A stretch of 64,000 bases of DNA, from NCBI RefSeq assembly GCF_016924755.1, contig NZ_JAFFJX010000013.1, positions 121,389 through 185,388 on the forward strand, read 5' to 3'. The notes beneath the pieces were generated by a model that saw nothing but the letters and a program-made list of their open reading frames with translations, searched no databases and had not been told where the DNA came from. Source of the DNA: Longitalea arenae (GTDB taxonomy: Bacteria > Bacteroidota > Bacteroidia > Chitinophagales > Chitinophagaceae). Both the position numbers and the translations under genes were made by a program. Below, one piece after another: positions 25,766-36,200 of this stretch; the stretch's first letter is position 1, and the number at the start of each line of letters is the position of its first letter.

Positions 25766-26260
25766 ATGGAAGGGCCTGCTATTCAAAAAAGGAGTATGCT
25801 ATCATTTGCCTGGTTAACGAAAGCCACTCTTGTCGAGATCATTTCCATTTTATTTATCATTTTATTCCTCTATACCGGCATCAGTAAGCTGATGGAGTAT
25901 CCGGTGTTTAAAGAACAGATCGCAGAATCACCCATCTTAAAACCCGTTGCACCATTTATTGCATGGTCACTACCGTTAACAGAGTTCCTGGTATCCTTAC
26001 TATTAATAATACCCCGCTGGCGCCTGAAGGGTTTATATGCATCGCTGTTACTGATGATCGCCTTCACTATTTATATCGGCGCTATTATGACGTTCGCGAA
26101 GGAATTGCCCTGTAGTTGTGGCGGAATTATCTCCTTGTTATCGTGGCAGGGGCATTTGATCTTCAACAGCAGTTTTATTGTGCTGGCTTATTTAGGCGTG
26201 CGATTCGAAAAGCAGCTACGCCGGAACAGGATACAATCATTTAACCTGGAAAACAGCTAG
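25766..26260 (+). CDS. MauE/DoxX-like redox-associated membrane protein, cluster A (164 aa)
   Basis: Four-helix inner-membrane protein of the MauE/DoxX group, which supplies or moves reducing or oxidising equivalents to exported proteins. Start at 25766 (MEGPAIQK) is fixed by the conserved leader. After a hydrophilic N-terminus come IILFLYTGISKLMEYPVFKEQI, a second TM, and a membrane-edge motif ELPCSCGG with two cysteines one residue apart, the likely redox centre. Three bases separate it from the GT2 gene. Its closest relative in the window is 48785-49285, and both clusters carry CPYC thioredoxin-like proteins, so a role in disulfide chemistry of the secreted peptides is likely. Confidence 0.85.
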   Translation: MEGPAIQKRSMLSFAWLTKATLVEIISILFIILFLYTGISKLMEYPVFKEQIAESPILKPVAPFIAWSLPLTEFLVSLLLIIPRWRLKGLYASLLLMIAFTIYIGAIMTFAKELPCSCGGIISLLSWQGHLIFNSSFIVLAYLGVRFEKQLRRNRIQSFNLENS

Positions 26261-26263
26261 TAT

Positions 26264-27157
26264 ATGGAAAATACAATTAAACAGGGCGGTTTTGTGGTGA
26301 CACCAGGCGATGGCGGGCTGTTCGCCCAGGCGGAACAAACCGAACTAAGCGTACATGCAAATGCTTCAGAAGAAAATGCAAAGGCAGTAGCCATTAGCCG
26401 TTTGTCGATCATTATCCCGGCCTATAATGAAGAGAAGACGATCGCTTTGATCCTGGATAGGATCAATGAAGTGAAGTTATTGCGGAATATAGAGAAGGAG
26501 GTGATCATTGTGAATGATTGCAGTACGGATGGAACGGAAGCTGCTGTGCAGGCGTATGTAGCGAAGAAAGAGAATTTAACGATCAATTATTTCAAATATA
26601 TCAAGCATGAGGTAAACCAGGGGAAGGGTGCGGCTATCCATACGGGCATTGCGGAGGCAACCGGCGAGTACCTGTTGGTGCAGGATGCCGACCTGGAGTA
26701 CGATCCGGGCGAGTACAACACACTCTTGAAACCCATTGTACTTGGCTCGGCAGATGTGGTATACGGCTCACGTTTTATGGGCGGCAATCCACACCGCATC
26801 CTGTTCTTCTGGCATTCGATCGGAAATAAGTTCCTGACCTTCTTAAGCAACATGTTCACCAATTTGAATCTGACAGATATGGAGACCGGGTATAAGATGT
26901 TCCGGACGAATATCATTCAACGTATCCGGCTCGATGAAAAACGGTTTGGGTTTGAACCGGAAGTGACGGCGAAGATTGCGATGGTGCCGGGCGTGCGGAT
27001 CTATGAAGTAGGCATTAGTTATTATGGTAGAACGTTTGCGGAGGGGAAGAAGATTGGGTGGAGGGATGGGATGAGGGCTGTTTATTGTATAATGAAGTAT
27101 TCATTATCTGGCGCCAGCAAATGCATAAACAAGGGCGTAAAGGTAACCGTGGAATAA
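26264..27157 (+). CDS. Family 2 glycosyltransferase, DPM1-like, cluster A (297 aa)
   Basis: Cytoplasmic-side GT-A enzyme expected to make a polyprenyl-phosphate sugar (as dolichol-phosphate mannose synthase does). Motifs: [41 protein letters not shown], the metal-binding [13 protein letters not shown], and [13 protein letters not shown]. There is no C-terminal membrane domain. The central 600 bp are nearly identical to the cluster B copy (for example 57 of 60 bases at 26701-26760), while both ends differ. The product could be used by the GT-C-like protein encoded further on (28077). Confidence 0.9.
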   Translation: MENTIKQGGFVVTPGDGGLFAQAEQTELSVHANASEENAKAVAISRLSIIIPAYNEEKTIALILDRINEVKLLRNIEKEVIIVNDCSTDGTEAAVQAYVAKKENLTINYFKYIKHEVNQGKGAAIHTGIAEATGEYLLVQDADLEYDPGEYNTLLKPIVLGSADVVYGSRFMGGNPHRILFFWHSIGNKFLTFLSNMFTNLNLTDMETGYKMFRTNIIQRIRLDEKRFGFEPEVTAKIAMVPGVRIYEVGISYYGRTFAEGKKIGWRDGMRAVYCIMKYSLSGASKCINKGVKVTVE

Positions 27158-27185
27158 ATATGATAATAGATAATAGAAATAGAAT

Positions 27186-28031
27186 ATGAAATCGACATCC
27201 AAGCGATTGCCATTATCACTAAACACCTCGTTTAGTAGTCACATCGTCAGAACACCATTGTTTCAAACAGGCTGGCACCAACATATAGAATATGAACTGA
27301 TTTTATTTATACAAGGTTCTGGTAAAGTATGTATTGGCGATTATGAAGGGCATTATCAAGCAGGCGATATCTATTTTATTGGAAGTAACCTGCCACATGC
27401 ATTTAAAACAGCAATCAATACAGCAGTAAGCGCCTTGACAATTCAATTCCGCGAAAACTTTCTGGGCAGTCATTTTATGAACGTACCTGAATGTAAAACA
27501 ATAAAAGAATTATTAAAAAAGGCTACTGGAGGAGTACAGATTACAGAAAAAGCCAAAACTAATCTCTCACTGTTGATGCATGCATTAGAGAAAAAAAAGG
27601 GTATAACCCGCATTATTTTATTACTACAATGTTTCGAAATCATGAGCTTGAATGACAATTACAACATCTTGGCGGCAAAAAAAGCTCAGAGACCAATTGA
27701 TAGAAACGTTGATTCAATTGACAAAGTAATTGATTTTACATTGGTCAGTTTCCATGACCGTATATCCTTATCACTAGTAGCAACCCTTGCCTGTATGAGC
27801 ATACCATCGTTCTGTCATCATTTTAAACAGAGTACAGGAAAATCATATATAGATTTTTTGAATCAAGTGCGGATAGAGAACGCCTGCAATCAGCTATTAA
27901 AAACCGATAAACCGGTAATAAATATTTGTTATGAAAGCGGTTACAATACGGTGGCCTATTTTCACAGACAATTCTTACGTATAAAAAAAATCACCCCTTT
28001 AAAATATCGAAAATCCACTCTAGTCGTATAA
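27186..28031 (+). CDS. AraC-family regulator with N-terminal cupin domain (281 aa)
   Basis: Full-length AraC regulator. The N-terminal half is a cupin-like sensor (HIEYELILFIQGSGKVCIGDYEGHYQAGDIYFIGSNLPHAF), and the C-terminal 100 residues hold two HTH units ending RIKKITPLKYRKS. It lies between the GT2 and GT-C genes in cluster A only; cluster B lacks it, so it may be a later addition or the control point for the second half of the cluster. The ligand is unknown; the sensor type often binds small sugars or acids. Confidence 0.85.
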   Translation: MKSTSKRLPLSLNTSFSSHIVRTPLFQTGWHQHIEYELILFIQGSGKVCIGDYEGHYQAGDIYFIGSNLPHAFKTAINTAVSALTIQFRENFLGSHFMNVPECKTIKELLKKATGGVQITEKAKTNLSLLMHALEKKKGITRIILLLQCFEIMSLNDNYNILAAKKAQRPIDRNVDSIDKVIDFTLVSFHDRISLSLVATLACMSIPSFCHHFKQSTGKSYIDFLNQVRIENACNQLLKTDKPVINICYESGYNTVAYFHRQFLRIKKITPLKYRKSTLVV

Positions 28032-28076
28032 TACACAAAAAGGTTATTGAATGATGAATGAATAAATTAAAACTGT

Positions 28077-29630
28077 ATGAATTATTTACAAACTTCTCCT
28101 TTTGAACAATCCTTCAAGGATTTTTTATTCAAGAATCGTTTCAACAGGCTCATTCTATACCTGGCAGCAACCGCAATCATCATCCAGTTTGGTATATTCA
28201 AATATTTTTATCCGTTTGCCAGCTATATACATGGGGATTCCTTCTCTTACATTAATGCAGCTCATTCGAACCTGACCATCAATACATACTTAATCGGGTA
28301 TTCGAAGTTTCTCAGGCTCTTTAATATTTTTGCCAAGCCTGACTATATGCTAGTGGCCTTTCAATACTTATTCATTCAGTGCGGAGTTCTATTTTTACTA
28401 TTTACCATTTTTTATTTTTACAAAGCGAGACGGATTACACAAATCATCTTGTTTTGCTTTATGTTGTTTAATCCATTGTTCCTCCACCTCGGTAACATGG
28501 TTAGCAGTGATGGATTATTTTTAAGCTTAAGCTGTATATGGTTCAGCTTACTACTTTGGCTTATTCATCGACCCACAAATAAAATTATCATATGGCATGG
28601 CATCGTGTTATTTATTGCTTTCACCGTTCGTTACAATGCTCTGATCTATCCCGTTATTGCAGGCTTAGCATTTTGGATGTCTAATATATCATTACGAAAA
28701 AAAATAACCGGCTTGGCCTTTGGACTTCTCCTATGTGGGTTGTTTGTTGGTTTCACCATGTGGCGTTATAAAGTATTGACCGGGTATTGGCAATATTCAC
28801 CCTTCAGCGGCTGGCAATGGGCCAATAACGCAATGTATGCATATCGCTATGTTGACAGTGCTGAATGGAAACCAGTACCCCAACGATTTAAAGCGCTGGA
28901 CAATATGATTAGGCAAATGTATGCCAGAACCAAGAATTTATTGATGGATCCCAAAGAAAGAGAGCAAACGAGCACTTTTTATATGTGGAGCTCTGGCTTG
29001 CCGCTTATGCAATATCGCGATAGCCTATTTAATTTAAAGGATACTCAAGCCATAGAATTAAAGAAGTGGGCTAGTATGGGACCATTGTATACAGCATATG
29101 GCTTGCACATCATTCGTCAATACCCCCTGCATTACTTGCGTCATTTTGTTTGGCCTAACAGTCATAAATATTATGCACCGCCGGTTGAATTTCTAGCAGA
29201 ATATAATGGTGGAAGAAAATATGTAAACGAACAAACAAAAAGGTGGTTTGGTTATAAAAGCACTAAAGTCAGAATCAGGATGGACGACAATAAAGTAATT
29301 GTTCTTAATTTTTATCCATACCTAAGCGGTGTGATAAACTGGGTAATGTTCTTTGGGCTCATATTCTATTTGTTGTTGAAAGGTTGGAAATTTAATTCAG
29401 TCTTTAACAAAACAATATTGCTTGCAGCCTTTTTATGGTTAACCAACGCTTTTTTTACTATTTGTGCTTCTTCGGCTGCATTGCGCTTTCAGTCGTTTCC
29501 CATCATCTTGACCACCACATTTTCTTTACTAGTTGTTGACTGGATGTTCCAATTGATGAATAAAATGAAGCATGAAGAGAATAAACAGAAGTCAATGCAG
29601 GAGAGGTTACAAGGCGAAGCGATAGCATAA
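28077..29630 (+). CDS. GT-C-like multi-span membrane protein, cluster A copy 1 (517 aa)
   Basis: Predicted integral membrane glycosyltransferase of GT-C type. About ten hydrophobic spans; the first external loop has a conserved Asp in YIHGDSFSYINAA, where GT-C enzymes place a catalytic Asp, followed by LIGYSKFLRLF. Two paralogues in the window (30586, 50238) keep the DS-SY and GYSKFLRL features and the later Y-Y-P-P motif (KYYAPPVEFL). GT-C enzymes use polyprenyl-phosphate sugars, which the GT2 enzyme upstream could provide. Acceptor unknown; the secreted peptides downstream are candidates. AT-rich compared with the GT2 gene. Confidence 0.65.
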   Translation: MNYLQTSPFEQSFKDFLFKNRFNRLILYLAATAIIIQFGIFKYFYPFASYIHGDSFSYINAAHSNLTINTYLIGYSKFLRLFNIFAKPDYMLVAFQYLFIQCGVLFLLFTIFYFYKARRITQIILFCFMLFNPLFLHLGNMVSSDGLFLSLSCIWFSLLLWLIHRPTNKIIIWHGIVLFIAFTVRYNALIYPVIAGLAFWMSNISLRKKITGLAFGLLLCGLFVGFTMWRYKVLTGYWQYSPFSGWQWANNAMYAYRYVDSAEWKPVPQRFKALDNMIRQMYARTKNLLMDPKEREQTSTFYMWSSGLPLMQYRDSLFNLKDTQAIELKKWASMGPLYTAYGLHIIRQYPLHYLRHFVWPNSHKYYAPPVEFLAEYNGGRKYVNEQTKRWFGYKSTKVRIRMDDNKVIVLNFYPYLSGVINWVMFFGLIFYLLLKGWKFNSVFNKTILLAAFLWLTNAFFTICASSAALRFQSFPIILTTTFSLLVVDWMFQLMNKMKHEENKQKSMQERLQGEAIA

Positions 29631-29856
29631 ATAAAAGAAGTAATAACTTCTTTACAATGAAACGAACGAGTAAGTTGTGACCATTTGAGCCGCTGAATAG
29701 TATCTTCACAACTTCCTTTTTATTTTCATTGCTAATGGTTCATTCTTTGCAAAAAGAAATAAAAGCACAACTCAAAGATTGCAAAAGAAATATGAATCAA
29801 TAAACATTATCCTTTTGCTACCTTAGTAATAAGCTGGTTAAATAAAAACTTAAATC

Positions 29857-30165
29857 ATGAATAATACTAAAGATATAAAAATTATGTTGTTATCACTTGC
29901 AATATTTTCAATAATCGGCGGTGCATTGGCATTTCGCGTAAACCTTGATGTGAACTATTGTACCACATTACCAAATTTGACTTTTGCTTGTGCTAATGGA
30001 CTAGGAGGAGTAAGGAAATGCCCAAACCCAATGTTTGGCAAAACGCCTTCCGGTCAATCACAGTTCTTCTTCTATTGCTACACTGTAACTAATAATCCTA
30101 ACAATTGCAACACAAATACAAATTGTCAAACAACAATCTCAACTAAATTCACTAATGATTACTGA
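29857..30165 (+). CDS. Small secreted six-Cys peptide, cluster A copy 1 (102 aa)
   Basis: Sec-type leader (IMLLSLAIFSIIGGALAF) with probable cleavage after GGALA, then a mature part of about 70 residues with six Cys: YCTT, FACA, RKCPNPMF, FFYCYT, NNCN and TNCQ. The Asn/Thr-rich C-terminal part is NPNNCNTNTNCQTTISTK. Related peptides lie at 32907 and, decayed, at 30220; a shorter relative at 52820 has two Cys. I think it belongs to or resembles DUF6520. No known toxin, bacteriocin or signal sequence matches by eye. Bases 29631-29856 before it hold no gene. Confidence 0.75.
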   Translation: MNNTKDIKIMLLSLAIFSIIGGALAFRVNLDVNYCTTLPNLTFACANGLGGVRKCPNPMFGKTPSGQSQFFFYCYTVTNNPNNCNTNTNCQTTISTKFTNDY

Positions 30166-30219
30166 AAAGGGAATAGACAACTAATCGGTACATTCTCTTT
30201 TATAAAATAATATATACTT

Positions 30220-30507
30220 ATGAAAAGAATCAAACACATGTTGCTATCATTTGCTTCATTTGCAATCATTGGAGGTGCATTGGCATTTAAAGTTAAATTA
30301 CTATGGACTATTGCACCACAGTAACCCATGCAATCTTTGTTTGTACGCAAATCAGGTAAGGAAATGTCCAAATCTGATGTTTGATAAGCACCTTAGAATG
30401 GATGAAACTTTCCATTTTATTGTTATACTATAACAACTTACCCTAAACTTCGTAACTCGATTACCAACTGTCAATTCACAACTTCCACAAAATTCATAAA
30501 CGACTAA
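30220..30507 (+). pseudogene. Decayed copy of the six-Cys peptide gene
   Basis: Begins like its neighbours (MLLSFASFAIIGGALAFKVK) and then breaks through several small frameshifts and stops. Fragments in different frames still match the peptide at 32907: MDYCTTVTHAIFVCT, QVRKCPNLMFDK and the tail bases before the stop. This identifies a former third peptide gene in tandem with 29857-30165. Confidence 0.85.
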
Positions 30508-30585
30508 AATCCGAAAGTCACCGACTTCTATGCTAGCATTTTAACCACATAAACTCAAAAAAACACTCACTAACTACATAAAAAA

Positions 30586-32127
30586 ATGCTGTTTCAACAC
30601 TTCATAACCAGCTTGCCATTTAAGCAATGGTGTTTTCACGACCAAGAGAATAAACGCCTATTATGGTTTTCTTTCGCAGTAATGATCATTTCCTTTGGCT
30701 GGCTTAAATACTTATATCCCTTTCCCAATTTCATGCCTCCAGATTCACATAGCTATTTGAATGCGGCCCAGGAAAATGACTTTATCAATATTTGGCCAAT
30801 AGGATACTCCAAATTTTTACGCCTTGTAAGCGTTTTTACCACTTCCCATTTGATATTGGTAATACTCCAATACTTTCTATTAATGGCCAGCATCTTATAC
30901 TTTTTATCTACTATTCGTTACCTTCTGTCTCCTAGCAAGTGGCTGTTTAGAATTGTCTGTTTATTAAGTATTGGCAACCCTTTATTACCACACATTGCCA
31001 ATTTTGTGTCTAGTGATTGTCTATTTGTTACCCTAAGCCTGATATGGTTTACACAATTATGCTGGCTATTGTGCCAACCAACCCTAAATCTGATATTAAT
31101 ACATGCAATTATAGTGCTCTTGTCTTTTATGGTGCGATTTACCGCTATTTGGTATCCGGTTATCAGTATAGGCATCATTGTATTCACCCACTTACCAAAC
31201 AAAATAAAATGGCTTGGTGTTGGATGCATAACATGTTACATCCTAGCTTTTATCGGCCGTACGCAATATGAATACAAAATTAGAACCAACACCATTCAAT
31301 ATGCAGCTTTTGGGGGTTGGCAAATAGCAGCTAATGCCTTATATGGCTATGCAAATGCCCGCCCAATAGATCCGGAAAATGTTCCACACCCATTTAGGAT
31401 GTTGCATTCGCTCGTCAACCACCATATGGATTCACTCAGCAAACTTACGGTACGACCCGATGAAGAAATTGGTGTATACTATCAATGGGATTTTAGTTCT
31501 CCACTACGGGTATATAATAAGGAACAATGGAAGAACGATAAAAATACACCCTTTTTTATACAATGGGCTTCAATGGCGCCTTTCTATGCTTCCTACGGGC
31601 GCTGGTTAATCACCAAATATCCATGGCCATTTATTAGGCACTACGTCTGGCCTAATCTTATACGCTATTATGTTCCACCATCCTATTTTATGGGGAGGTA
31701 CAATATTGGTAATCGAAACGTTGACGCAATAGTAGTTTCCTGGTTCAAATGGCAAAATGACCAATTGCCAACCCGTACCAAAGACAGAAACATTCGTACA
31801 ATGGATATATTTCCAAATCTGCTGGCGATTATTAACCCTGTATTTTTACTATGTAGTTTAATTTTTATTGGATCCGCAGGTTTAAAAAAATGTAACCCAA
31901 CCAGCAAACGCGTCATCACCTGTATGCTTTTAATTTGGTTTACCAACACCATTTTTAGTATTCTATCGGCTCCGATTGAACTGCGCTATCAGATTTTCCC
32001 AATCGCTGTTACATTACCTTTCGGATCATTTTTATTTTCTTGGATTATTCAATCACTCAAAACTGTATCAAAAAGTAAAGAAAGCCAGAGTATCCATATT
32101 CCTGAACCCGTGATAAAAACAAATTAA
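30586..32127 (+). CDS. GT-C-like multi-span membrane protein, cluster A copy 2 (513 aa)
   Basis: Paralogue of 28077-29630 with the same layout: hydrophobic spans, first loop Asp in MPPDSHSYLNAAQEN, then GYSKFLRLVS and the later YYVPPSYF motif. It differs enough to have a different sugar or acceptor preference. It lies after the peptide pseudogene and eleven bases before the thioredoxin-like lipoprotein gene, so it belongs to the second half of the cluster A transcript. Same caveats on function. Confidence 0.65.
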   Translation: MLFQHFITSLPFKQWCFHDQENKRLLWFSFAVMIISFGWLKYLYPFPNFMPPDSHSYLNAAQENDFINIWPIGYSKFLRLVSVFTTSHLILVILQYFLLMASILYFLSTIRYLLSPSKWLFRIVCLLSIGNPLLPHIANFVSSDCLFVTLSLIWFTQLCWLLCQPTLNLILIHAIIVLLSFMVRFTAIWYPVISIGIIVFTHLPNKIKWLGVGCITCYILAFIGRTQYEYKIRTNTIQYAAFGGWQIAANALYGYANARPIDPENVPHPFRMLHSLVNHHMDSLSKLTVRPDEEIGVYYQWDFSSPLRVYNKEQWKNDKNTPFFIQWASMAPFYASYGRWLITKYPWPFIRHYVWPNLIRYYVPPSYFMGRYNIGNRNVDAIVVSWFKWQNDQLPTRTKDRNIRTMDIFPNLLAIINPVFLLCSLIFIGSAGLKKCNPTSKRVITCMLLIWFTNTIFSILSAPIELRYQIFPIAVTLPFGSFLFSWIIQSLKTVSKSKESQSIHIPEPVIKTN

Positions 32128-32137
32128 AATAGAGAAT

Positions 32138-32629
32138 ATGAAATACATCATTTTAATTTTTATCATAGCCTGTTTGGCTGGTTGTTTTGGAGCCGAACCA
32201 CAAAAAACAGGTAAAGAAGGTCAACCTATGCCGGAATTTTCTTTATTGCTAACTGACAGTCTTACTGTACTAAATACAGGTAATATATCAACAGGAAAAC
32301 CGGTAGTTCTTTTTTATTTTAGCCCTTACTGCCCTTATTGCAAAGTGCTTACAGAGGAGATCATTGAGGAAATAGATGAGTTAAAAAACATCCAGTTTTA
32401 CTTTGTCAGCATCTACCCAATATCAGATCTGAAGTTGTATTATAACTATTTCAAACTTGCTAAATTTCCAAATATCACAATAGGCCAGGACATTGCACAA
32501 TTTGTATCAACTTATTTTCAAATGCCAGGAGTACCCTATACAGCAATATATGGAAAAGATAAAAAACTAAACAACGCGTTTATAGGCAAGCTAAGCGCCA
32601 ATCAATTAAAAAGAGTAGCGGAACAATAA
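32138..32629 (+). CDS. Thioredoxin-like lipoprotein with CPYC site, cluster A (163 aa)
   Basis: Periplasmic TlpA/redoxin-fold protein. A lipobox (CLAGCFGA) anchors it. The active site is CPYC in FYFSPYCPYCKV near residue 65, with the cis-Pro motif GVPYTAIYG further on, as in thioredoxins. CPYC with Tyr is closer to glutaredoxin or DsbA-like chemistry than to CGPC. It is predicted to accept electrons from or donate electrons to the MauE protein and to shuffle disulfides in the secreted six-Cys peptides. Confidence 0.8.
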   Translation: MKYIILIFIIACLAGCFGAEPQKTGKEGQPMPEFSLLLTDSLTVLNTGNISTGKPVVLFYFSPYCPYCKVLTEEIIEEIDELKNIQFYFVSIYPISDLKLYYNYFKLAKFPNITIGQDIAQFVSTYFQMPGVPYTAIYGKDKKLNNAFIGKLSANQLKRVAEQ

Positions 32630-32871
32630 AAATTATTGCGCAATACCCTTATGAAAACAAACTGCTTATCCGAAGCAAGGGCCCGCTGGTGGCTAAGCAG
32701 TAAGCATTAGTAAGCCTGAAAAGGTATGCCTGTTAAGTCCTGTTTTAAAACAGCCAGTTTTCAGGAATGCAGTAACCTTAGGCAAAACAGTGCTTGATTG
32801 TAAAAAAAATCTGACGGTGTACTGCCTGCCGCAGGTAAATTGACTACATACAGGCAGAATTTAATAACTAA

Positions 32872-32906
32872 AGTTTAGCTTTTTAAATTTAAAAAAGCAT
32901 TAATTT
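32872..32906 (+). promoter_or_regulatory. Hairpin immediately upstream of peptide gene 2
   Basis: GCTTTTT and AAAAAAGC (32878-32898) form a hairpin 8 bases before the ATG. The same motif sits before the cluster B peptide (52794-52810), with flanking tttagctttttt and a distance of 9 bases. The rest of 32630-32871 holds no gene; a gcctgccgcagg inverted repeat is present near 32825. Could block ribosome access or set mRNA stability. Confidence 0.55.
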
Positions 32907-33206
32907 ATGAAAAAAATAAAGATTATGCTGCTATCGCTCGCATTATTTGCAATCGTTGGTGGGGCATTGGCGTTCAAAGCAAAATTTGATGTAGACTATT
33001 GTACTACAGTAACAAATAGCTCATTTATTTGCACCAATGGGTCGGGAGGTGTTAGGAAATGCCCGAATCCAATGTTTGATAAAGTACCTAGTGCTCAATC
33101 AGGATTTCCGTTTTATTGTTATACAATAACAAATAATCCTAACCTTTGCAACTCAAATACTAATTGTCAAACAACAATCTCAACCAAATTTGTTAATGAC
33201 TTTTAA
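32907..33206 (+). CDS. Small secreted six-Cys peptide, cluster A copy 2 (99 aa)
   Basis: Closest to 29857-30165: same leader (MLLSLALFAIVGGALAF), same six Cys spacing (YCTT, ICTN, RKCPNPMF, FYCYT, LCNS, NCQT) and the same TISTKF end. Cleavage after GGALA would release about 75 residues able to hold three disulfides. A terminator follows at 33233-33265. It ends cluster A, which is converging with the S9 peptidase gene. Confidence 0.8.
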   Translation: MKKIKIMLLSLALFAIVGGALAFKAKFDVDYCTTVTNSSFICTNGSGGVRKCPNPMFDKVPSAQSGFPFYCYTITNNPNLCNSNTNCQTTISTKFVNDF

Positions 33207-33232
33207 ATTGGAATCGAAATTGTAATATAAGT

Positions 33233-33265
33233 GGCTGCCTAAACAAAATTTTAGGCAGCCTTTTT
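33233..33265. terminator. Bidirectional terminator between cluster A and the S9 peptidase gene
   Basis: Stem ggctgcctaaa / ttttaggcagcc with a short loop and T-run after it (and A-run on the other strand), between two genes that point at each other. Confidence 0.8.
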
Positions 33266-33299
33266 AATATGACTGCAGATTTATTATTAAACAATCGGC

Positions 33300-36200
33300 C
33301 TACCTTTTTTGCCTCAATCTTATATTACAGAAAGTGCAAGTGTTACCACAAATCCCAGTCGGATCCAATTCATACCTACTTTCAATACCTTTTAACTTAA
33401 ATGGTATTCCCGATGTCATCCAGCGAGGGGCTGGCGCACCTTTTAAATAGTGATCGAAAAATTGCGTATATCGAATGGTTAAATCCCTGGCATTATCGCC
33501 GGCCACGGTGTGATAACCATCGTCATATTGCAACCACCATACTGATTTTCCCAGACGGCGAAGTGCAATATACATTTCCAGTGCAGAACCTGCGGTAAAC
33601 GCACCATCCCTTCTATTATGAAACATTAATAAAGGACAAGTGACCTTATCAGCATTTAACACAGCGGAATGATCTAACCACTTTTTTTTGTTATTCCATA
33701 AATTATCAAGTCCACCAGAGCCATAAGCATTTTTCTCAGCCCATTCCAAAGTGCTTTCACCTCCGTCGGTATTTCTTCCCCATAACTTTAATGCTGAACT
33801 TATTATATTAGTTACTCCAGCACCCATTGACATGGCTGCAAATGAGGAAGAATGAGAGAAAAGATAATAACCAAACCGTCCTGAATTACTATGCCCTACT
33901 GCCCCTAAATGCTGGTTATCCACGTAAGCCAGGCTTTTAAGATAACGAGCTGCGCCTTCTATCGTATTCATAATACTAAGGCCCCAATTACCATTTATAA
34001 AATACACATCCGGCATAAATACGAGATAACCGTGACTCACCATCCACGCAGGCCTATCAAGTATATTAGGGCGGTTAATATAGGTAGGAATGGGAAATTG
34101 GTACAATTGATCAGTAACAGTACCATAAAAAGCAATTATGACTGGATATTTTTGGGAAGAATCGAAATTTTCAGGTTTATATAAAATTCCTTGACTTATA
34201 TGGCCGTCTAACTCTTTAAAAGAATGTAATTCAGCTGAAAGCCAGTTATAATTTTTCTGCGGCTGGAAATTTGTTATCCTTTCGTACGATCTAAAATCTT
34301 TCGTTATGAAATAGTTTGGTGCTTCAGTTGCCGTTTGCCGTTGCACTAGCCATACATTCACATTGGTAGCTTTTATTGGATTCATTCCATTATTAATACC
34401 ATTAGCCATTTGATCTAATCTATCCATAAAACAAGCTCCCATATATAAGAGCTCAGGATCACCATTTGTTCCCAATATCTTTCGGCAGTAACCGTTAAAC
34501 TTTGTTTTTCTGTTAAATGCCTTAAGAATCAATGTATCTCCCCTTGAATAAATTTTCATAGTAGAAGAATAGCCAATTATCTGTAACAATGTATTGTTTA
34601 AATGACCATACCTGTTGGTAATGTTTATAGGCAGTTCTTTACCTTCCAGATCCAGTTGCCAGATATCATAAAGATCGGATACCAACACCTTTTCTCCCCC
34701 TAACCATCCGATTAATTGGGAGGGCACAATCATAGCGGGCAATTGATTATTCGTCCTTAAAAAGCTACTTTTGTAGGCTAACTTGCCTGGGATATTTTTT
34801 GAGATATTTGTTAGCTTTCCATTTATTACATTATAGCTATAATAATGTCCCCCTTCGTTTCCGTTAAAAAAAACTAGGTAATTCCCTTCCGGAGAAAACC
34901 TAAATACAGAATTGCTACCTTTTCCAGTTGCAGGAATATATTTCCTTCGGCCATCTTTTAATGATATAATCCAATTACTATCGTTTTTATTATTCTCCTC
35001 CCAGAATTTGTCGCTGGTAGACAACTTTGTGACAACTGCATAATCACCAGATATATGAGAGGCAAGTTTTTGGCTCACATTCTCCAACTGTACCGAATTA
35101 TTCAAGTCCAAATCAAATGCGGCTGCATAAATTAAAGGTTCTTTTAAAAGCGCCTGACTTGATTGAATTATTTCATCCTTATGACTCCATAACTCCATTT
35201 GTACAAATCCTTTATCAGCAATCTGCGTATCGATATCTGATTCTACATAATAAATAATAAACTTTCCATTGTCGGTAATTGAAGCGGGGCCTGTAATCTT
35301 TAGCTGAGAATTTGAACCTACTAAATGATTATTCAATTTCATTAAAGCCTTATCCATACCCACCTTCCAATACCAAATAGAACTTTCAGGCTGTTTTGAG
35401 TTATCATTTTGCGTTTTCTTACTTGTATCCACTTTGTTAATTAAAAAAACCACTTGTTGGCCAGATCTATCCATGCTATAACTATCCAAGAGCAAACTAT
35501 TGTTCGCACTAGACCAAATTGTTTGCGTCGTATTATTTAAAGTATCGTTATTATAATTAAGGTTGACATATTTCAAAGCTACTATCGTATCACTGCCAAC
35601 CTTCTGCTCTGTTTTTAACAACATGTATTTACCATTGTTATGAAACATATAAGTTTCCACATACTGGAAACGAGATTCCTTTTGCGATGTAATGTTATAA
35701 AGGAGCAGTTCGTTTTTATCGTTGAATTTGATAGCCAGCCATGTGCCTTCGTCATCAAAGTTAAAGTCGGCAACATCAACGAACCGATTTTCCATGCCTG
35801 TAAGTAGATTACATAAAATGACCTCATTATTCTTTCTTTTCCAGGCAACCCACACATGCTTACTTGTCAACTGATCAGCAACAGGGACTTTAATATCCAA
35901 GATTTCTTTCTCGCATCGTGTAATTGAATTACCTGGATTCAGAAAACAAAGTTCGCCGTTTTTACGGAATACATAACACTTGCTATCAGCAGAGAAAAAA
36001 CCTGGCTCAGCATCACTAAATGCCAGCCTCCATGTATCCGTTGTCGATTGTATCACCAAACTGTCAATATTACCGCTACGATCTATTGTATAAGCTATGA
36101 ACTTACCATCAGGACTAATAGATGTAGCATTCGGCCTATCTGACAGACCGATCCAGTTATCAATTGCTTCAAAGTCAAGCAATGCTTTTGCAGGTTTGGA

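Noticed and set aside
30251..30433. Separate small gene in the peptide region
   Set aside because: It is one frame of the decayed peptide copy at 30220-30507.
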